Part shown: positions 25,929 through 34,544 of the stretch, in pieces
Layout of the letters: the number at the start of each line of letters is the position of its first letter
How positions within the stretch are numbered: the first letter of the stretch is position 1
Assembly: GCF_023516595.1 (NCBI RefSeq)
Contig: NZ_JAMGBG010000019.1
Span: 186,001 to 250,000 of the forward strand
Direction: 5' to 3'
DNA: 64,000 nt
DNA from: Streptomyces neyagawaensis
Lineage (GTDB): Bacteria > Actinomycetota > Actinomycetes > Streptomycetales > Streptomycetaceae
Notes under the pieces: model-generated
What the model saw: the letters and a program-made list of their open reading frames with translations, nothing else
What the model was told of the DNA's origin: nothing
Database searches by the model: none
Position numbers and translations under genes: made by a program

Positions 25929-26369
25929 CTACTCCCGCCAGTCCGGGTCACCGGACGTGTCGCCCTTCCGCCTGCCCAGGCGCGGGGACGTGCGCAGCGC
26001 CCAGGCCACGTTCACGCCGACGATGCCCGCCCAGGTGACGAAGAGACCGGGGAGTTCGGCCACGCCGCCGCCGATGCCGGAGAGCGGGATGGCGACGACG
26101 AGGGAGACGACGCCGAAGCCGTAGCGCTCGCCCCAGGAGTCGGTGGACTTGGGTGAGCGGGAGCCGCGGGCCACCACCACCTGCTGCTCCGCCACCTGGC
26201 GCCGGACCCGGCGGTCGACCGCGCCGTCGATGCGCTGGTCCACCTTCTCCAGGAACGACTCCACGAGTGCGGACTCGTAGTCCTCGCCCAGTTCCCTGCG
26301 CGCGTGCAGGGTCGCGGCGAGTTCCTTCTTCAGCTCGGCGTCCCCGAGCTGCGCGTCACGGGCATCCAT
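25929..26369 (-). CDS. Conserved small membrane protein
   Basis: 146 residues. The cytosolic N-terminal half is charged and helical (LKKELAATLHARRELGEDYESALVESFLEKVDQRID), followed by two hydrophobic segments (YGFGVVSLVVAIPLSGIGGGVAEL and LFVTWAGIVGVNVAWALRT). A basic tail ends it. The ATG at 26369 is preceded by GAGAGG at a 10-bp spacing, better than the ATG at 26378. The family is unnamed to me but is often seen beside cbs in Streptomyces. Confidence 0.75.
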   Translation of the reverse strand: MDARDAQLGDAELKKELAATLHARRELGEDYESALVESFLEKVDQRIDGAVDRRVRRQVAEQQVVVARGSRSPKSTDSWGERYGFGVVSLVVAIPLSGIGGGVAELPGLFVTWAGIVGVNVAWALRTSPRLGRRKGDTSGDPDWRE

Positions 26370-26607
26370 TCCGGTCATGCCTCTCACGGTAGGCAGCCGC
26401 GACCCGCCCGGCACTGGGGACAGCCCCCCTCTTTCACCCCGGACGGCAAACAGCCGGTCGCGGTTGTCCGACCCCAGCACTATTCGGCGCCAACTCCCCC
26501 TCCGCCCAAGGGGGGAGGAACTCCGTCCCGTGGAAGGATCACTCCGCGTTCCGTGCTCGACAGGATGGGTCGCGTCCCTCACCCATCGACCCAAGGACGC
26601 CACACGC

Positions 26608-28191
26608 GTGCGCAACAGCCGAATAGCCCTCCTCGTGGCGGTCAGCGCCGTCACCACGCTGGTCCCCGTGCTGACCCCGACCGCCGCATCCGCCGCGGGT
26701 GACCCCCTGCGCCCCTACCTCAAGCAGAAACCTTCCTGGCACCGCTGCGACAAGTCGCTGCCCGCCTCGCTCCAGTGCGCCACGATCAAGGTGCCGCTGG
26801 ACTACGCCAAGCCGGGCGGCAAGAAGCTCGACCTGGAGATATCCCGGATGCGCACGAGCACCAAGAAGGAACGGCGCGGTGTGCTCCTGCTCAACCCGGG
26901 CGGCCCGGGCGGTCCGGGCGTCGACATGCCGTACTACATGGCCCGCGAACTGCCGAAGTCGGTGAAGAACACATACGACCTCGTCGGCTTCGACCCGCGG
27001 GGCATCGGCCTGAGTTCCCCCGTCGGCTGCGGCCTGACGTCCGGCGAGCGGAACTGGGAACGGCCGTACAAGCCCGAGACGTTCGACAAGGACGTCAAGT
27101 GGGCCCGGACCGTCGCCGAGAAGTGCGACAAGAAGCAGGGCGACAAGCTCCGCCACCTCACCACCCGCAACACCGCCCGGGACATGGACGTCATCCGCGC
27201 GGTGCTCGGTGAGAAGAAGATCTCCTACCTCGGATACTCCTACGGCACCTATCTCGGAGCCGTCTACACGCAGCTGTTCCCCAAGCGCTCCGACCGCATC
27301 GTGCTGGACAGCGCCGTCGACCCGGCCCGGATCTGGCGCGGGATGATCCAGGTCTGGGCGGAGGGCGCCGAACCCGCCTTCACCCGGTGGACCGAGTGGA
27401 CCGCCGCACGGGACGCCAAGTACAAGCTGGGCGCCACTCCCGATGCGGTCCGCACGACCTTCTACGACCTGGTCGCCCGGGCCGACCGCAAGCCGATCGA
27501 CCTCGACGGCACGCTGCTGACCGGTGACGACATCCGCTCCGGCCTGCGGGCCCTGTTCTTCGGCGGCACGCGCGACGTCGCCGAAGCGGTCGTCGAACTG
27601 AAGAAGGCCGCGGACAAGACCCCGTCGGCCGGCACCGGCAAGCCCAGGACGCCGGAGCCCGTTCCGCCGTCCTTCGGCCGGACCGTGCCCAAGGACAACA
27701 ACGACGCCGCCTTCTGGGCCGTCGTCTGCGCCGACACCCGCGACTGGCCGCGCGATCCCGAGCAGTACCGCGAGGACGCGATCAAGGACAAGGCCAAGTA
27801 CCCGCTGTACGGCGACTTCGCCTCCTCCATCAAACCGTGCGCCTTCTGGAAGAAGCAGGGCAGTGAGCCCGCCACCACGATCGACAACAAGGTCGGCGCG
27901 CTGATCCTCCAGAACGAGTGGGACTCCCAGACGCCGCTGACCAGCGGCCAGGGCCTGCGCCGCGTCATGAAGGGCGCGAAGATGGTCACGGTCGCCGGAG
28001 GCGTCGGACACGGCATCTACGGCAACAAGTCGTGCGCCGACAAGACGGCCACCGCCTACCTGACCACCGGCAAGCTCCCCGCGAAGGACGTCACCTGCAA
28101 GGCCCGTCCGGGCGCTGAGGAGCGCGCCACCCCCAACCCGCTGCCGCTCCCGACACCCCCGGGCATCCCGGGCCTGGCCGGCCGCTTCTGA
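26608..28191 (+). CDS. Secreted alpha/beta hydrolase, tripeptidyl aminopeptidase-like
   Basis: 527 residues with a Sec signal peptide (MRNSRIALLVAVSAVTTLVP to AASAAG). The alpha/beta fold resembles the Streptomyces Tap/SlpD/SlpE mycelium-associated peptidases: GVLLLNPGGPGGPGVD (oxyanion region), YDLVGFDPRGIGLSS, YLGYSYGTYLGAVY (nucleophile Ser), ILQNEWDSQTP (Asp), GGVGHGIYGNKSC (His), and the C-terminal TAP-like domain. It probably removes tripeptides from extracellular substrates. The GTG at 26608 was chosen for its signal peptide and AGGA at 10 bp; the frame is open much further upstream. Confidence 0.92.
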   Translation: MRNSRIALLVAVSAVTTLVPVLTPTAASAAGDPLRPYLKQKPSWHRCDKSLPASLQCATIKVPLDYAKPGGKKLDLEISRMRTSTKKERRGVLLLNPGGPGGPGVDMPYYMARELPKSVKNTYDLVGFDPRGIGLSSPVGCGLTSGERNWERPYKPETFDKDVKWARTVAEKCDKKQGDKLRHLTTRNTARDMDVIRAVLGEKKISYLGYSYGTYLGAVYTQLFPKRSDRIVLDSAVDPARIWRGMIQVWAEGAEPAFTRWTEWTAARDAKYKLGATPDAVRTTFYDLVARADRKPIDLDGTLLTGDDIRSGLRALFFGGTRDVAEAVVELKKAADKTPSAGTGKPRTPEPVPPSFGRTVPKDNNDAAFWAVVCADTRDWPRDPEQYREDAIKDKAKYPLYGDFASSIKPCAFWKKQGSEPATTIDNKVGALILQNEWDSQTPLTSGQGLRRVMKGAKMVTVAGGVGHGIYGNKSCADKTATAYLTTGKLPAKDVTCKARPGAEERATPNPLPLPTPPGIPGLAGRF

Positions 28192-28200
28192 TCACCCCGG

Positions 28201-28240
28201 CCCCTGGGACGCCGCCCGCCCGCGGGAGGCGCCCCAGGGG
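28201..28240 (+). terminator. Hairpin after the peptidase gene
   Basis: CCCCTGGG-A-CGCC and GGCG-C-CCCAGGGG form an imperfect 12-bp stem starting 10 bp past the stop. Confidence 0.7.
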
Positions 28241-28316
28241 TCCCGGCACCCCCGGCCGCGCGGGCGGGACCGGGAGCCGAGCAGACCCGGCACACACGGC
28301 CCCGCGACAAAGATGA

Positions 28317-28332
28317 TGCATAGGCTCATGCA
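28317..28332. promoter_or_regulatory. Small inverted repeat upstream of the RpiR-type gene
   Basis: TGCAT-6-ATGCA lies in an AT-richer stretch about 80 bp before the regulator start, a possible autoregulatory operator. Only the symmetry supports it. Confidence 0.3.
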
Positions 28333-28409
28333 GACTTTTCGGTGACTGAATAAGGTGGGTGCTGCGCTGCGCTGATCGAGGGAGGCCCAATGCGGAACGG
28401 GAGCGCGGC

Positions 28410-29288
28410 ATGAGCGCCGAGCGGAACACCGGCGGCACGGCGGCGGCGAGCGGTGCGGACAGCCCCGCCGCGCGCCTGCAGACCCTGTTCGAGGGACACC
28501 GGCTGACGCCCACTCAGCGGCGGATCGCCCACAGCATGGTGCGGCGCGCCGCCGACGTGCCGTTCCTGTCGAGCGTGGAACTGGCGGAACTCGCCGGGGT
28601 GAGCCAGCCGTCGGTGACCCGGTTCGCGGTGGCGCTCGGCTTCGACGGATACCCCGCGCTGCGCCGGCACCTGCGCGAGGTCGCGCCCGCCGAACCGGCA
28701 TCGGCCGCCGCCGCCCTCAACGAGTACCAGCAGGCCGTCGAGGCCGAGATCGAGAACCTGCGCCACCTGGCCGAGGTGCTCGCCGACCCCGCCCCGGTGG
28801 CACGCGCCGGGCGGCTGCTCGCCGCGTCCAGGCCGCTGCCGGTCCTCGGCCTGCGGGCCGCCGCCGCCCAGGCGTACGGCTTCGCGTACTTCGCCGGGAA
28901 GGTCCACCCCGACGTACGGCTGCTGCACGAGGGCGGCAGCATGCTCCACGACCGGATCGACGCGGCGGTACGCGCCGGGGCCACCGCGCTGCTCTGCTTC
29001 GCGCTGCCCCGGCACCCGCGCGAGGTCGTCGACAGCCTCGCGTACGCCAAGGAGGCCGGGCTGACCGTCGTCACCGTCGCCGACTCCGCGTTCGCGCCCG
29101 TCGCCAAGGTCTCCGACCTGCTGCTCCCCGCCGCCGTCGGGACCGGCCTGGCCTTCGACACCGCCTGCGCGCCGATGCTGCTCGGACGGGTGCTGCTGGA
29201 GGCCATGTGCGACGACCTGCCCGAGGCGCAGGCGCGCCTGGAGGAGTTCGACACGAAGGCCGCCGCCCGGGGACTGTTCGTGGAGTAG
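28410..29288 (+). CDS. MurR/RpiR-family transcriptional regulator with SIS domain
   Basis: 292 residues. The N-terminal HTH_6 domain (about 20-95) includes TPTQRRIAHSMVRRA and the recognition helix in VELAELAGVSQPSVTRFAVALGFDGYPALRRHL. The SIS sugar-phosphate-binding domain (about 130-270) includes LGLRAAAAQAYGFAYFAGKV, ALLCFALPRHPREVVDSLAYAKEAGLTVVTVAD and SDLLLPAAVG. Such regulators control sugar catabolic genes. No sugar operon is adjacent, so the target is elsewhere or is itself. A 7-codon frame (ATG at 28390 with GGGAGG) ends in ATGA on this start, so translational coupling is possible; a GTG at 28359 is an alternative start. Confidence 0.9.
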   Translation: MSAERNTGGTAAASGADSPAARLQTLFEGHRLTPTQRRIAHSMVRRAADVPFLSSVELAELAGVSQPSVTRFAVALGFDGYPALRRHLREVAPAEPASAAAALNEYQQAVEAEIENLRHLAEVLADPAPVARAGRLLAASRPLPVLGLRAAAAQAYGFAYFAGKVHPDVRLLHEGGSMLHDRIDAAVRAGATALLCFALPRHPREVVDSLAYAKEAGLTVVTVADSAFAPVAKVSDLLLPAAVGTGLAFDTACAPMLLGRVLLEAMCDDLPEAQARLEEFDTKAAARGLFVE

Positions 29289-29416
29289 TACCTCTTGGGT
29301 TCCGGCCCGGTGAGTGGTATCCCGCTTTCTCAGACACGTTTCACGTTCGCTGGTTAACGTACCTGGCGACCGACGTACGACAGGGAAACCGAACCTGGGA
29401 CACGGGAGGCGGGAGA

Positions 29417-30013
29417 GTGGCGCGCGGAGGACAGGGGCTGGCTCGGGTGGCCGTCGTGGTACGGGCCGGGGCGGCACCCATGGGGTGGCTCGGAATGATC
29501 GCGGCGGGTGCCGGTCTGGTGCCGTCGGGGGTGACCGGACGGCGGATCGGGGTGCTCGGCGGGGCGGCGTTGTTCATCGTCGCGGCCGTGGTCGTCGCCG
29601 CGCTGCGGCGGGGCCGGTACGCGGCACTGGCGCGCGGGGCCGCGCGGGCGGGCAAGCACGATGTGCTCCAGGACCGTGCGGTGACCCTGCGGAACTGGCG
29701 GCGCGGACACCGCTGGTGGCTGCTGCTCGCGTTCGTAGCGGCACTCGCCTCGTCGTTCGCCGTCCCGGCGGCGGGCGGGATGCTGCTGGCCGGCGCCGGC
29801 ACCGGCCTGTGGCTCAAGGCGGGCCGGCTCGGCCGCCGCGAACGCGCCGACGGACACCTGCTGTGGGTCCGCGTCGACTGGCTCTCGCCCCGCGGCGGCG
29901 CCCCGGCCGGCAAGCGCGTCACCGCCTACCGGTCGACGGGCTCCGCCGCGGGCGACGCGGGCCCCGGCGGCGGCAGGCGGCCCACGAGGGCGACGGCGGC
30001 CGGGCGGGCGTAG
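29417..30013 (+). CDS. Conserved hypothetical membrane protein
   Basis: 198 residues with three or four hydrophobic segments: MGWLGMIAAGAGLVPSG, IGVLGGAALFIVAAVVVAAL, WWLLLAFVAALASSFAVP and GMLLAGAGTGLWL. Basic loops lie between them (RRGRYAALARGAARAGKHDVLQD). The C-terminal 50 residues are basic and Gly-rich. No known family was recognised. The GTG start has GGGAGG 7 bp upstream. Confidence 0.65.
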   Translation: MARGGQGLARVAVVVRAGAAPMGWLGMIAAGAGLVPSGVTGRRIGVLGGAALFIVAAVVVAALRRGRYAALARGAARAGKHDVLQDRAVTLRNWRRGHRWWLLLAFVAALASSFAVPAAGGMLLAGAGTGLWLKAGRLGRRERADGHLLWVRVDWLSPRGGAPAGKRVTAYRSTGSAAGDAGPGGGRRPTRATAAGRA

Positions 30014-30079
30014 GAGGCCCTCACCAGCGAGCGGCCTCATAGCTCCGTCTTAGCTCCGTCTTGGGTGGGGGCAAGAAAA

Positions 30080-30097
30080 CCCCAGGATTGACTGGGG
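30080..30097 (+). promoter_or_regulatory. Short hairpin in the leader of the DUF6817 gene
   Basis: CCCCAG-6-CTGGGG, preceded by the direct repeat TAGCTCCGTCT (30039 onward, two copies). It may be a weak terminator of the upstream gene or a leader structure. Confidence 0.35.
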
Positions 30098-30174
30098 CAA
30101 CGGCATCAGCCGAGGATCTTCGTGGTGCCGTAAGGGCGCCGACCGGAGGTTCCGCCCGCCGAAAGGACGAGGCC

Positions 30175-30759
30175 GTGTCCGCTGCTTCCGCCGTGCCCGC
30201 TGGTTCCGCCGCGACCGAGGGCGCCCTCGCGCTGCTGCGCGCGTCCGGGGCCGCCGGTGTCGCGCACCCCGGCGGCACCCTGCTCGCCCATCTCCAGCGG
30301 GTACGGGACCGGCTCGCGGCGTGGGGCGCCCGCCCGGCGCTGTGTCTGGCGGGCCTGTCCCACGCGTTCTACGGCACCGACGGCTTCCCGACGGCGCTGC
30401 TGGCGCCGGCCCGCCGTGCGGAGCTCGCCGCGGTGATCGGCCAGGAGGCCGAGGCGATCGTGTACCTCTATGCCTCCTGCGACCGCGAGGCCACCTATCC
30501 GACCCTCAGCCTGCCGGACGGCGCCTTCCACGACCGTTTCACCGGCCGCACGCACACCCCCGGGCCGCGGCTGCGGCGCGACTTCGCCGCGCTGTCGGCC
30601 GCCAACGAACTGGACATCGCCGACGTGGACCCCGCCTTCCGCGAGCGGTGGGGTCCCGAACTGCTCGCCCTGTTCACCGGCTTCCGCGACCTGCTCGGCG
30701 AGGCGGCCTGGCGGGACTGCCGTGCCGTGCTCGCCGGGCCGGAGCAGAGCGGCGCCTGA
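30175..30759 (+). CDS. DUF6817-type HD-like protein
   Basis: 194 residues. The core GGTLLAHLQRVRDRLAAWGA, LCLAGLSHAFYGTDGFPTALL and REATYPTLSLPDGAFHDRFTGR is a conserved all-helical domain reminiscent of HD phosphohydrolases, with spaced His/Asp in HLQR and HAFYGTD. Actinobacterial members are annotated DUF6817; activity is unknown. The GTG start has AAGGA 7 bp before it; an upstream in-frame ATG at 30061 lacks one. Confidence 0.75.
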   Translation: MSAASAVPAGSAATEGALALLRASGAAGVAHPGGTLLAHLQRVRDRLAAWGARPALCLAGLSHAFYGTDGFPTALLAPARRAELAAVIGQEAEAIVYLYASCDREATYPTLSLPDGAFHDRFTGRTHTPGPRLRRDFAALSAANELDIADVDPAFRERWGPELLALFTGFRDLLGEAAWRDCRAVLAGPEQSGA

Positions 30760-30830
30760 CCGGGCCGCGCCCGGCCCGGGGCCACGTCTCGCCGCGCATC
30801 CGCAGTCCGGAGCTTCGCCGGGGGGTCGGC

Positions 30831-31520
30831 TCAGGTGGTGCGCAGGGTCCGCTTGGCCAGCTCGTACGCCGGGAGCATGTCCTCGTGTTCCCCGGTGTCG
30901 AGGCCGCCGAGGTGGACGACGACGGGGCCCTCGGCGGTCACGGTGAGGAAGGCCCGTTCCTTCTTCGTCGCGTCCAGCGCCTCACTGGTGTAGAGGTACT
31001 CGACCTCGGCGCCGGAGACGTCGGAGTCCGAGGAGAAGGCGCTGTACTTCGCCTTGCTGGTGTCGCCCTCGGCCTTCACGAACTCCCTGAGCAGCGCCCG
31101 AGCGTCCCCGGCCCCGGCGCCCGCCTCGCCCCTCCACACCCGGATGAAGCCGAGGTTCCCGGCGGGCTTGGCGTCGATCTCGCACGCGGCGGTGAAGGGG
31201 CCCTGGTGCAGCAGCGCCTCGGCCAGTTCGGCGGCGACCTCGTCCCCGCCCTCCGCCGTGCCGGTGTCGATGGCCTCCGCCTTCCAGTTCTCCGCCGTGT
31301 CGAAGGCGATCGGCAGCTCGCAGGCGGAACCGGCCGCGCCCACCGAACCGCCGCTCGCGGCGACGTCGTCCCCCTTGCCGGAGCCGGCGGAGTCCGCCGC
31401 CCCGTTGGCCGAGGCCGACGGCTTGGCCCCGTCGCCCTCCGCCGGCTGCGAGCACCCCGCCAACAGGCCGGCCAGCACCGCCACCTGGGCGAGCGCCGCC
31501 CCCCGTACCGCTCTGCGCAC
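30831..31520 (-). CDS. Secreted lipoprotein, conserved hypothetical
   Basis: 229 residues. A lipoprotein signal peptide runs VRRAVRGAALAQVAVLAGLLAGC, with the lipobox LLAGC near residue 22. A Ser/Gly/Ala-rich linker follows (to about 60), then a soluble domain with two Cys (ACELPIAFDTAENWKAEAI, FTAACEID), ending GLDTGEHEDMLPAYELAKRTLR. This layout is common in Streptomyces lipoproteins of unknown role. AGGAG lies 9 bp before the chosen GTG; GTG at 31526 is nearly as good. Confidence 0.8.
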   Translation of the reverse strand: MRRAVRGAALAQVAVLAGLLAGCSQPAEGDGAKPSASANGAADSAGSGKGDDVAASGGSVGAAGSACELPIAFDTAENWKAEAIDTGTAEGGDEVAAELAEALLHQGPFTAACEIDAKPAGNLGFIRVWRGEAGAGAGDARALLREFVKAEGDTSKAKYSAFSSDSDVSGAEVEYLYTSEALDATKKERAFLTVTAEGPVVVHLGGLDTGEHEDMLPAYELAKRTLRTT

Positions 31521-31665
31521 CGTCACCTTCTCCTCTCGGCCCGAGGCGGACACGGTAGCCGAGGGGGCGGCTTGACGTTCGCACGGGCGTGCGGGTGCCG
31601 CGGGGCATGCCTGGGCGGCGCGCCCCGGTCGGGGTGCGCCGCCTCGTGGGGGGGCCTTGGGGGTG

Positions 31666-32040
31666 TCAGACCTCCAGTTCCGCCTCGATCCTCCTCAACT
31701 GGTGCCTGGCCATCGCCAGGTTGGCCCGCTTGGCGTCGAGCACCAGGTACAGGAAGAGGCCGTTGCCGCCGCGGCCGGTGAGCAGCCGGATCAGGTGGTA
31801 GGCGTCGGACAGGGTGATCAGGATGTCCTCGATCTCGCCCTTGAGGCCGAGGTGCTCCATGGTGCGCAACTTGGCGCGGACGACGTCCGTGTTGCCCGCG
31901 GCGGCGACGGTGAGGTCGAAGCCCTTGCTGCCGCCGATCGTGCCCAGTGCCATGCCGCTGGTGTAGTCGACGAGGGCGGCGCCGGTCGCGCCCTCGATCG
32001 ACGCAAGGGCCTCTTTGAGTGCGGTCTCGGTGTTGGCCAT
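31666..32040 (-). CDS. Roadblock/LC7-domain protein
   Basis: 124 residues, a single MglB-like roadblock domain: ALASIEGATGAALVDYTSGMALGTIGG, then DILITLSDAYHLIRLLTGRGGNGLFLYLVLDAKRANLAMARHQLRRIE. These domains bind and regulate small Ras-like GTPases or serve as dimeric scaffolds. It is the last gene of a four-gene minus-strand group. AAAGGA lies 9 bp before the ATG. Confidence 0.88.
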   Translation of the reverse strand: MANTETALKEALASIEGATGAALVDYTSGMALGTIGGSKGFDLTVAAAGNTDVVRAKLRTMEHLGLKGEIEDILITLSDAYHLIRLLTGRGGNGLFLYLVLDAKRANLAMARHQLRRIEAELEV

Positions 32041-32054
32041 GATGTGCGGTCCTT

Positions 32055-32663
32055 TCAACTCTCTGACGTGGTCGGTGCGTTGGGAGTGGTACGGGGGGTG
32101 GATCGTGCGGTCGAGGCGCCGGGCGTCCGGCGGGGCATGGTCGACCTGACCGTGGCCCTGGACGGCGTCTGCGACGTGGTCGGTTCGGTGCCCGGGGGCG
32201 TCCGGGCGAGGGACCTGGCCGGGCTCCGCCCGGTCGTGTCGGCCGGGGCCTTGATCGCGGCCCGGCCGGCGACCGGGTCGGCCGCGCGGCGGGGCGAGGC
32301 GTCGACCAGCTCCCCGATACGGGTGCCGGTCCGGCGGCCCTCCAGGTGCAGCCGGCCCACGTTGACCCGGTCCTGGGCGAGCAGCGTGAGCACGGCGGAG
32401 GCACCCGCCGCGTACGTCGCCACATAGCCCTGCTCGCCGCGCAGCAGCAGCTCGCGGAGGTCGCCCCGGCCGCCCGCGTCGGTGATGCGTACGGCGACGC
32501 CCAGTGCGGCGGCGGTGAGTGCGGCCAGGCCCTCCGGCTCCACGCCGGGGGTGTCGTGGGCCAGCACCAGCCCGTCCACGCTGGCCGCGAGCGCCCCGGT
32601 CAGCTGGGGCACACGGGCCCGCAACCGGTGCAGTTCGTCGAGGACTTCCGCCTCGGCGGCCAT
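32055..32663 (-). CDS. Roadblock/LC7-domain protein with disordered tail
   Basis: 202 residues. Residues 1-125 form a roadblock domain (LTGALAASVDGLVLAHDTPGV, LAALTAAALGVAVRITDAGG, RGEQGYVATYAAGASAVLTLLAQDRVNVGRLHLEGR). The rest is a Thr/Pro/Arg-rich low-complexity tail. The stop is 14 bp before the next roadblock gene start. The tail composition is unlike the domain and could be a partner-binding linker. Confidence 0.82.
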   Translation of the reverse strand: MAAEAEVLDELHRLRARVPQLTGALAASVDGLVLAHDTPGVEPEGLAALTAAALGVAVRITDAGGRGDLRELLLRGEQGYVATYAAGASAVLTLLAQDRVNVGRLHLEGRRTGTRIGELVDASPRRAADPVAGRAAIKAPADTTGRSPARSLARTPPGTEPTTSQTPSRATVRSTMPRRTPGASTARSTPRTTPNAPTTSES

Positions 32664-32700
32664 GGGTAATCTCCTCTCGGCGGGGCGCTCCCGCTGCCGC

Positions 32701-33750
32701 TCAAAGGGCCTCCAGCGCATCCCTGAGCCTTTGCAGTAGGGCGATGTCGGGGTCGGCGGTGACCAGCGGCCACGGCGGTGCGGGGACGGGGACGGGGTGC
32801 GGCGGGGTGGAGCCCGGTACGTCGGCCGGCTCCGGTGGGAGGGTGCCGGGCGCGGTGGCCGTCCCGGCCGGGGAGCCGCCCGCGGGGCCGTCGGGGGCGC
32901 CGTACGAGCCGGGGTGCGGGGCGGCGTAGGGGGTGGCGTACGGGACGGTGGCCCGTGTCGGCGCGGAGGGGCCCTGTGGGGTGTCCGGTGCGGGTGCGGT
33001 GCGGCCCGGGGTGGTGTCCGGTGCCGGTGGGGTTCTGGGCGGATGGGGTGGTGCCGGGGAGATGAGGCCCGCCGCGGCCAGTCGGCGGACGGCCACCAGG
33101 GTGTGGAAGGTGGGGCGGCCGAGGGTCAGGGAGATGTCGGCGGCGGTGCGGAAACCGTTGATCTGGTCGAGCACGGCCCCCTGGCGGATGGGGACCGGTG
33201 GGGAGGAGAGGCCGACCGCCCGCATCAGCGGGGCGTCGTCCGCCGCAGCGTCGGGCCAGATGCGGTGCAGCAGGTCCCTGCGGCGCAGCGCCTCCCGCGT
33301 GATCGTGGCCACCGGCACCGGGCGTATCGGTCCCAGCCAGTGCGCGGCCCCGTAGCGGAAGCGGGCCGGGGCGCTGCTCGGCCCGAGCACGAAGTACGCC
33401 GCGTCGAACATGGCGCCCGCGTGGCACAGTTCCAGCGCGCCCTTGGTGACCCGGCCGCTGTCGACGAGGAACCGTCCGACCCGCAGCCCGGCCCCCGCCG
33501 TGTCGACGGCCTCGCGCCAGCCGTCGGTGTCGAGGACGCCCCCGGCGCTGAGCAGCACGTCGAGCCCGGGGGAGCGGGGGCTCTCGGCGTGCACGACCTC
33601 GCCGTCGGACAGATAGAGCGAGCCGGACTCGCGCAGCAGGACGCCGGTGGCCCGCTCGGCGGCGAGCCGGTGCAGCATGGGGGAGACGGCGTGCCGGGTG
33701 TGCTCGCCGCGCACGGGCAGTGGGGGAGCCGATGTGGTGATCACACTCAT
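32701..33750 (-). CDS. PATAN/DUF4388-like protein with winged-helix domain
   Basis: 349 residues. The N-terminal part (SPMLHRLAAERATGVLLRESGSLYLSDGEVVHAESP) resembles the PATAN (DUF4388) domain found in GTPase-linked scaffold proteins. A central helical part and a winged-helix-like stretch (QINGFRTAADISLTLGRPTFHTLVAVRRLAAAGLI, about 205-240) follow, then a 90-residue Pro/Ala-rich linker ending in PDIALLQRLRDALEAL. Its ATG overlaps the TGA of the upstream roadblock gene. Domain assignment is by eye. Confidence 0.7.
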   Translation of the reverse strand: MSVITTSAPPLPVRGEHTRHAVSPMLHRLAAERATGVLLRESGSLYLSDGEVVHAESPRSPGLDVLLSAGGVLDTDGWREAVDTAGAGLRVGRFLVDSGRVTKGALELCHAGAMFDAAYFVLGPSSAPARFRYGAAHWLGPIRPVPVATITREALRRRDLLHRIWPDAAADDAPLMRAVGLSSPPVPIRQGAVLDQINGFRTAADISLTLGRPTFHTLVAVRRLAAAGLISPAPPHPPRTPPAPDTTPGRTAPAPDTPQGPSAPTRATVPYATPYAAPHPGSYGAPDGPAGGSPAGTATAPGTLPPEPADVPGSTPPHPVPVPAPPWPLVTADPDIALLQRLRDALEAL

Positions 33751-34145
33751 GCCAGCACCAGCCGCCCCGCCATCTCGCCCAGCCGGATCCGGGCCAGCGC
33801 GAGATTGCCGTCCGACCTGGCCAGCCACAGATGCAGGAAGACACTGCTGTCGAACGTCGTCCGCACGAACCGCAGCACGTGGTACGTGTCGCGGTTGCTG
33901 ACGATCAGGTCCTCGACGGGGAGATCGGCCCCGGACCAGTCAGAACCCTCCTCCGGGGCGAACGCCCGGTGCTCCGCCGCGAGCCGGGCCAGCTCCGCCG
34001 CCTCCGCCGCGGTCGTCTCGTGGTCACCGCCGGGTGCGTCCCCGACCGTGCCCAGCGCCAGTCCGCTGGTCCAGTCGACCACCGCGGCGCCCAGGGCACC
34101 GGGCAGCCTCATGGCCTCCACCAGACACTCGTCGATTCCGGGCAC
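33747..34145 (-). CDS. Roadblock/LC7-domain protein, first gene of the group
   Basis: 132 residues: MRLPGALGAAVVDWTSGLALGTVGDAPGG, an Ala/Glu-rich insert, then DLIVSNRDTYHVLRFVRTTFDSSVFLHLWLARSDGNLALARIRLGEMAGRLVLA. This is the roadblock fold with the typical N-terminal LxGAxGAAVVD motif. It starts at GTG with GGAGGGG upstream. In Streptomyces conservons, roadblock proteins partner a sensor kinase and a GTPase; neither is present here. Confidence 0.85.
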   Translation of the reverse strand: MPGIDECLVEAMRLPGALGAAVVDWTSGLALGTVGDAPGGDHETTAAEAAELARLAAEHRAFAPEEGSDWSGADLPVEDLIVSNRDTYHVLRFVRTTFDSSVFLHLWLARSDGNLALARIRLGEMAGRLVLA

Positions 34146-34544
34146 CGTGGCTCCCCTCCTGCCTGCGGTTCGGCTGAGTGACGCAGACGCTACGCAACGT
34201 GTGCGCGAGGGGTGAGTGATCTGGCAATTTCCAGCGGAACATGCGGAGAGGTGACTAAGGTGGGTCGACTTGCCTCATTTTCACCGCTGTTGAGGTCCGC
34301 GAGGGCGGCCGGTGCGCTGAGGTGCGGGTATGCGATCCACGCGCATACGGACCCGGGATGGACCGCCGGGCAGCAACCATTGTGGGGGGCGCGCGGGGCG
34401 CGCGAAGTGAAGCGTCCGGCATCCCGCGAGCCCCCGCGTTGGCGGACGCGCGGGGAACGGCGTTGGCGAACGCGCGGGGAGCCGCGCGACGGGCCGGGGC
34501 AACGTCCGCCCGCCGCACGGTATTTACCAGGTGGTGGAGGGGCG
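34146..34544. other. Spacer with short direct repeats, no gene supported
   Basis: 399 bp between the roadblock operon start and the end of the PLP decarboxylase gene. About 34220-34300 is AT-richer and probably promoter DNA for the minus-strand operon. Two 24-bp direct repeats, GCGTTGGCG(G/A)ACGCGCGGGGA, lie at 34437-34484. Frames in both directions have no ribosome-binding site. Confidence 0.55.

Noticed and set aside
25690..26038. Short genes on either strand between cbs and the small membrane-protein gene
   Set aside because: They overlap a terminator hairpin, lack ribosome-binding sites and show non-coding composition.
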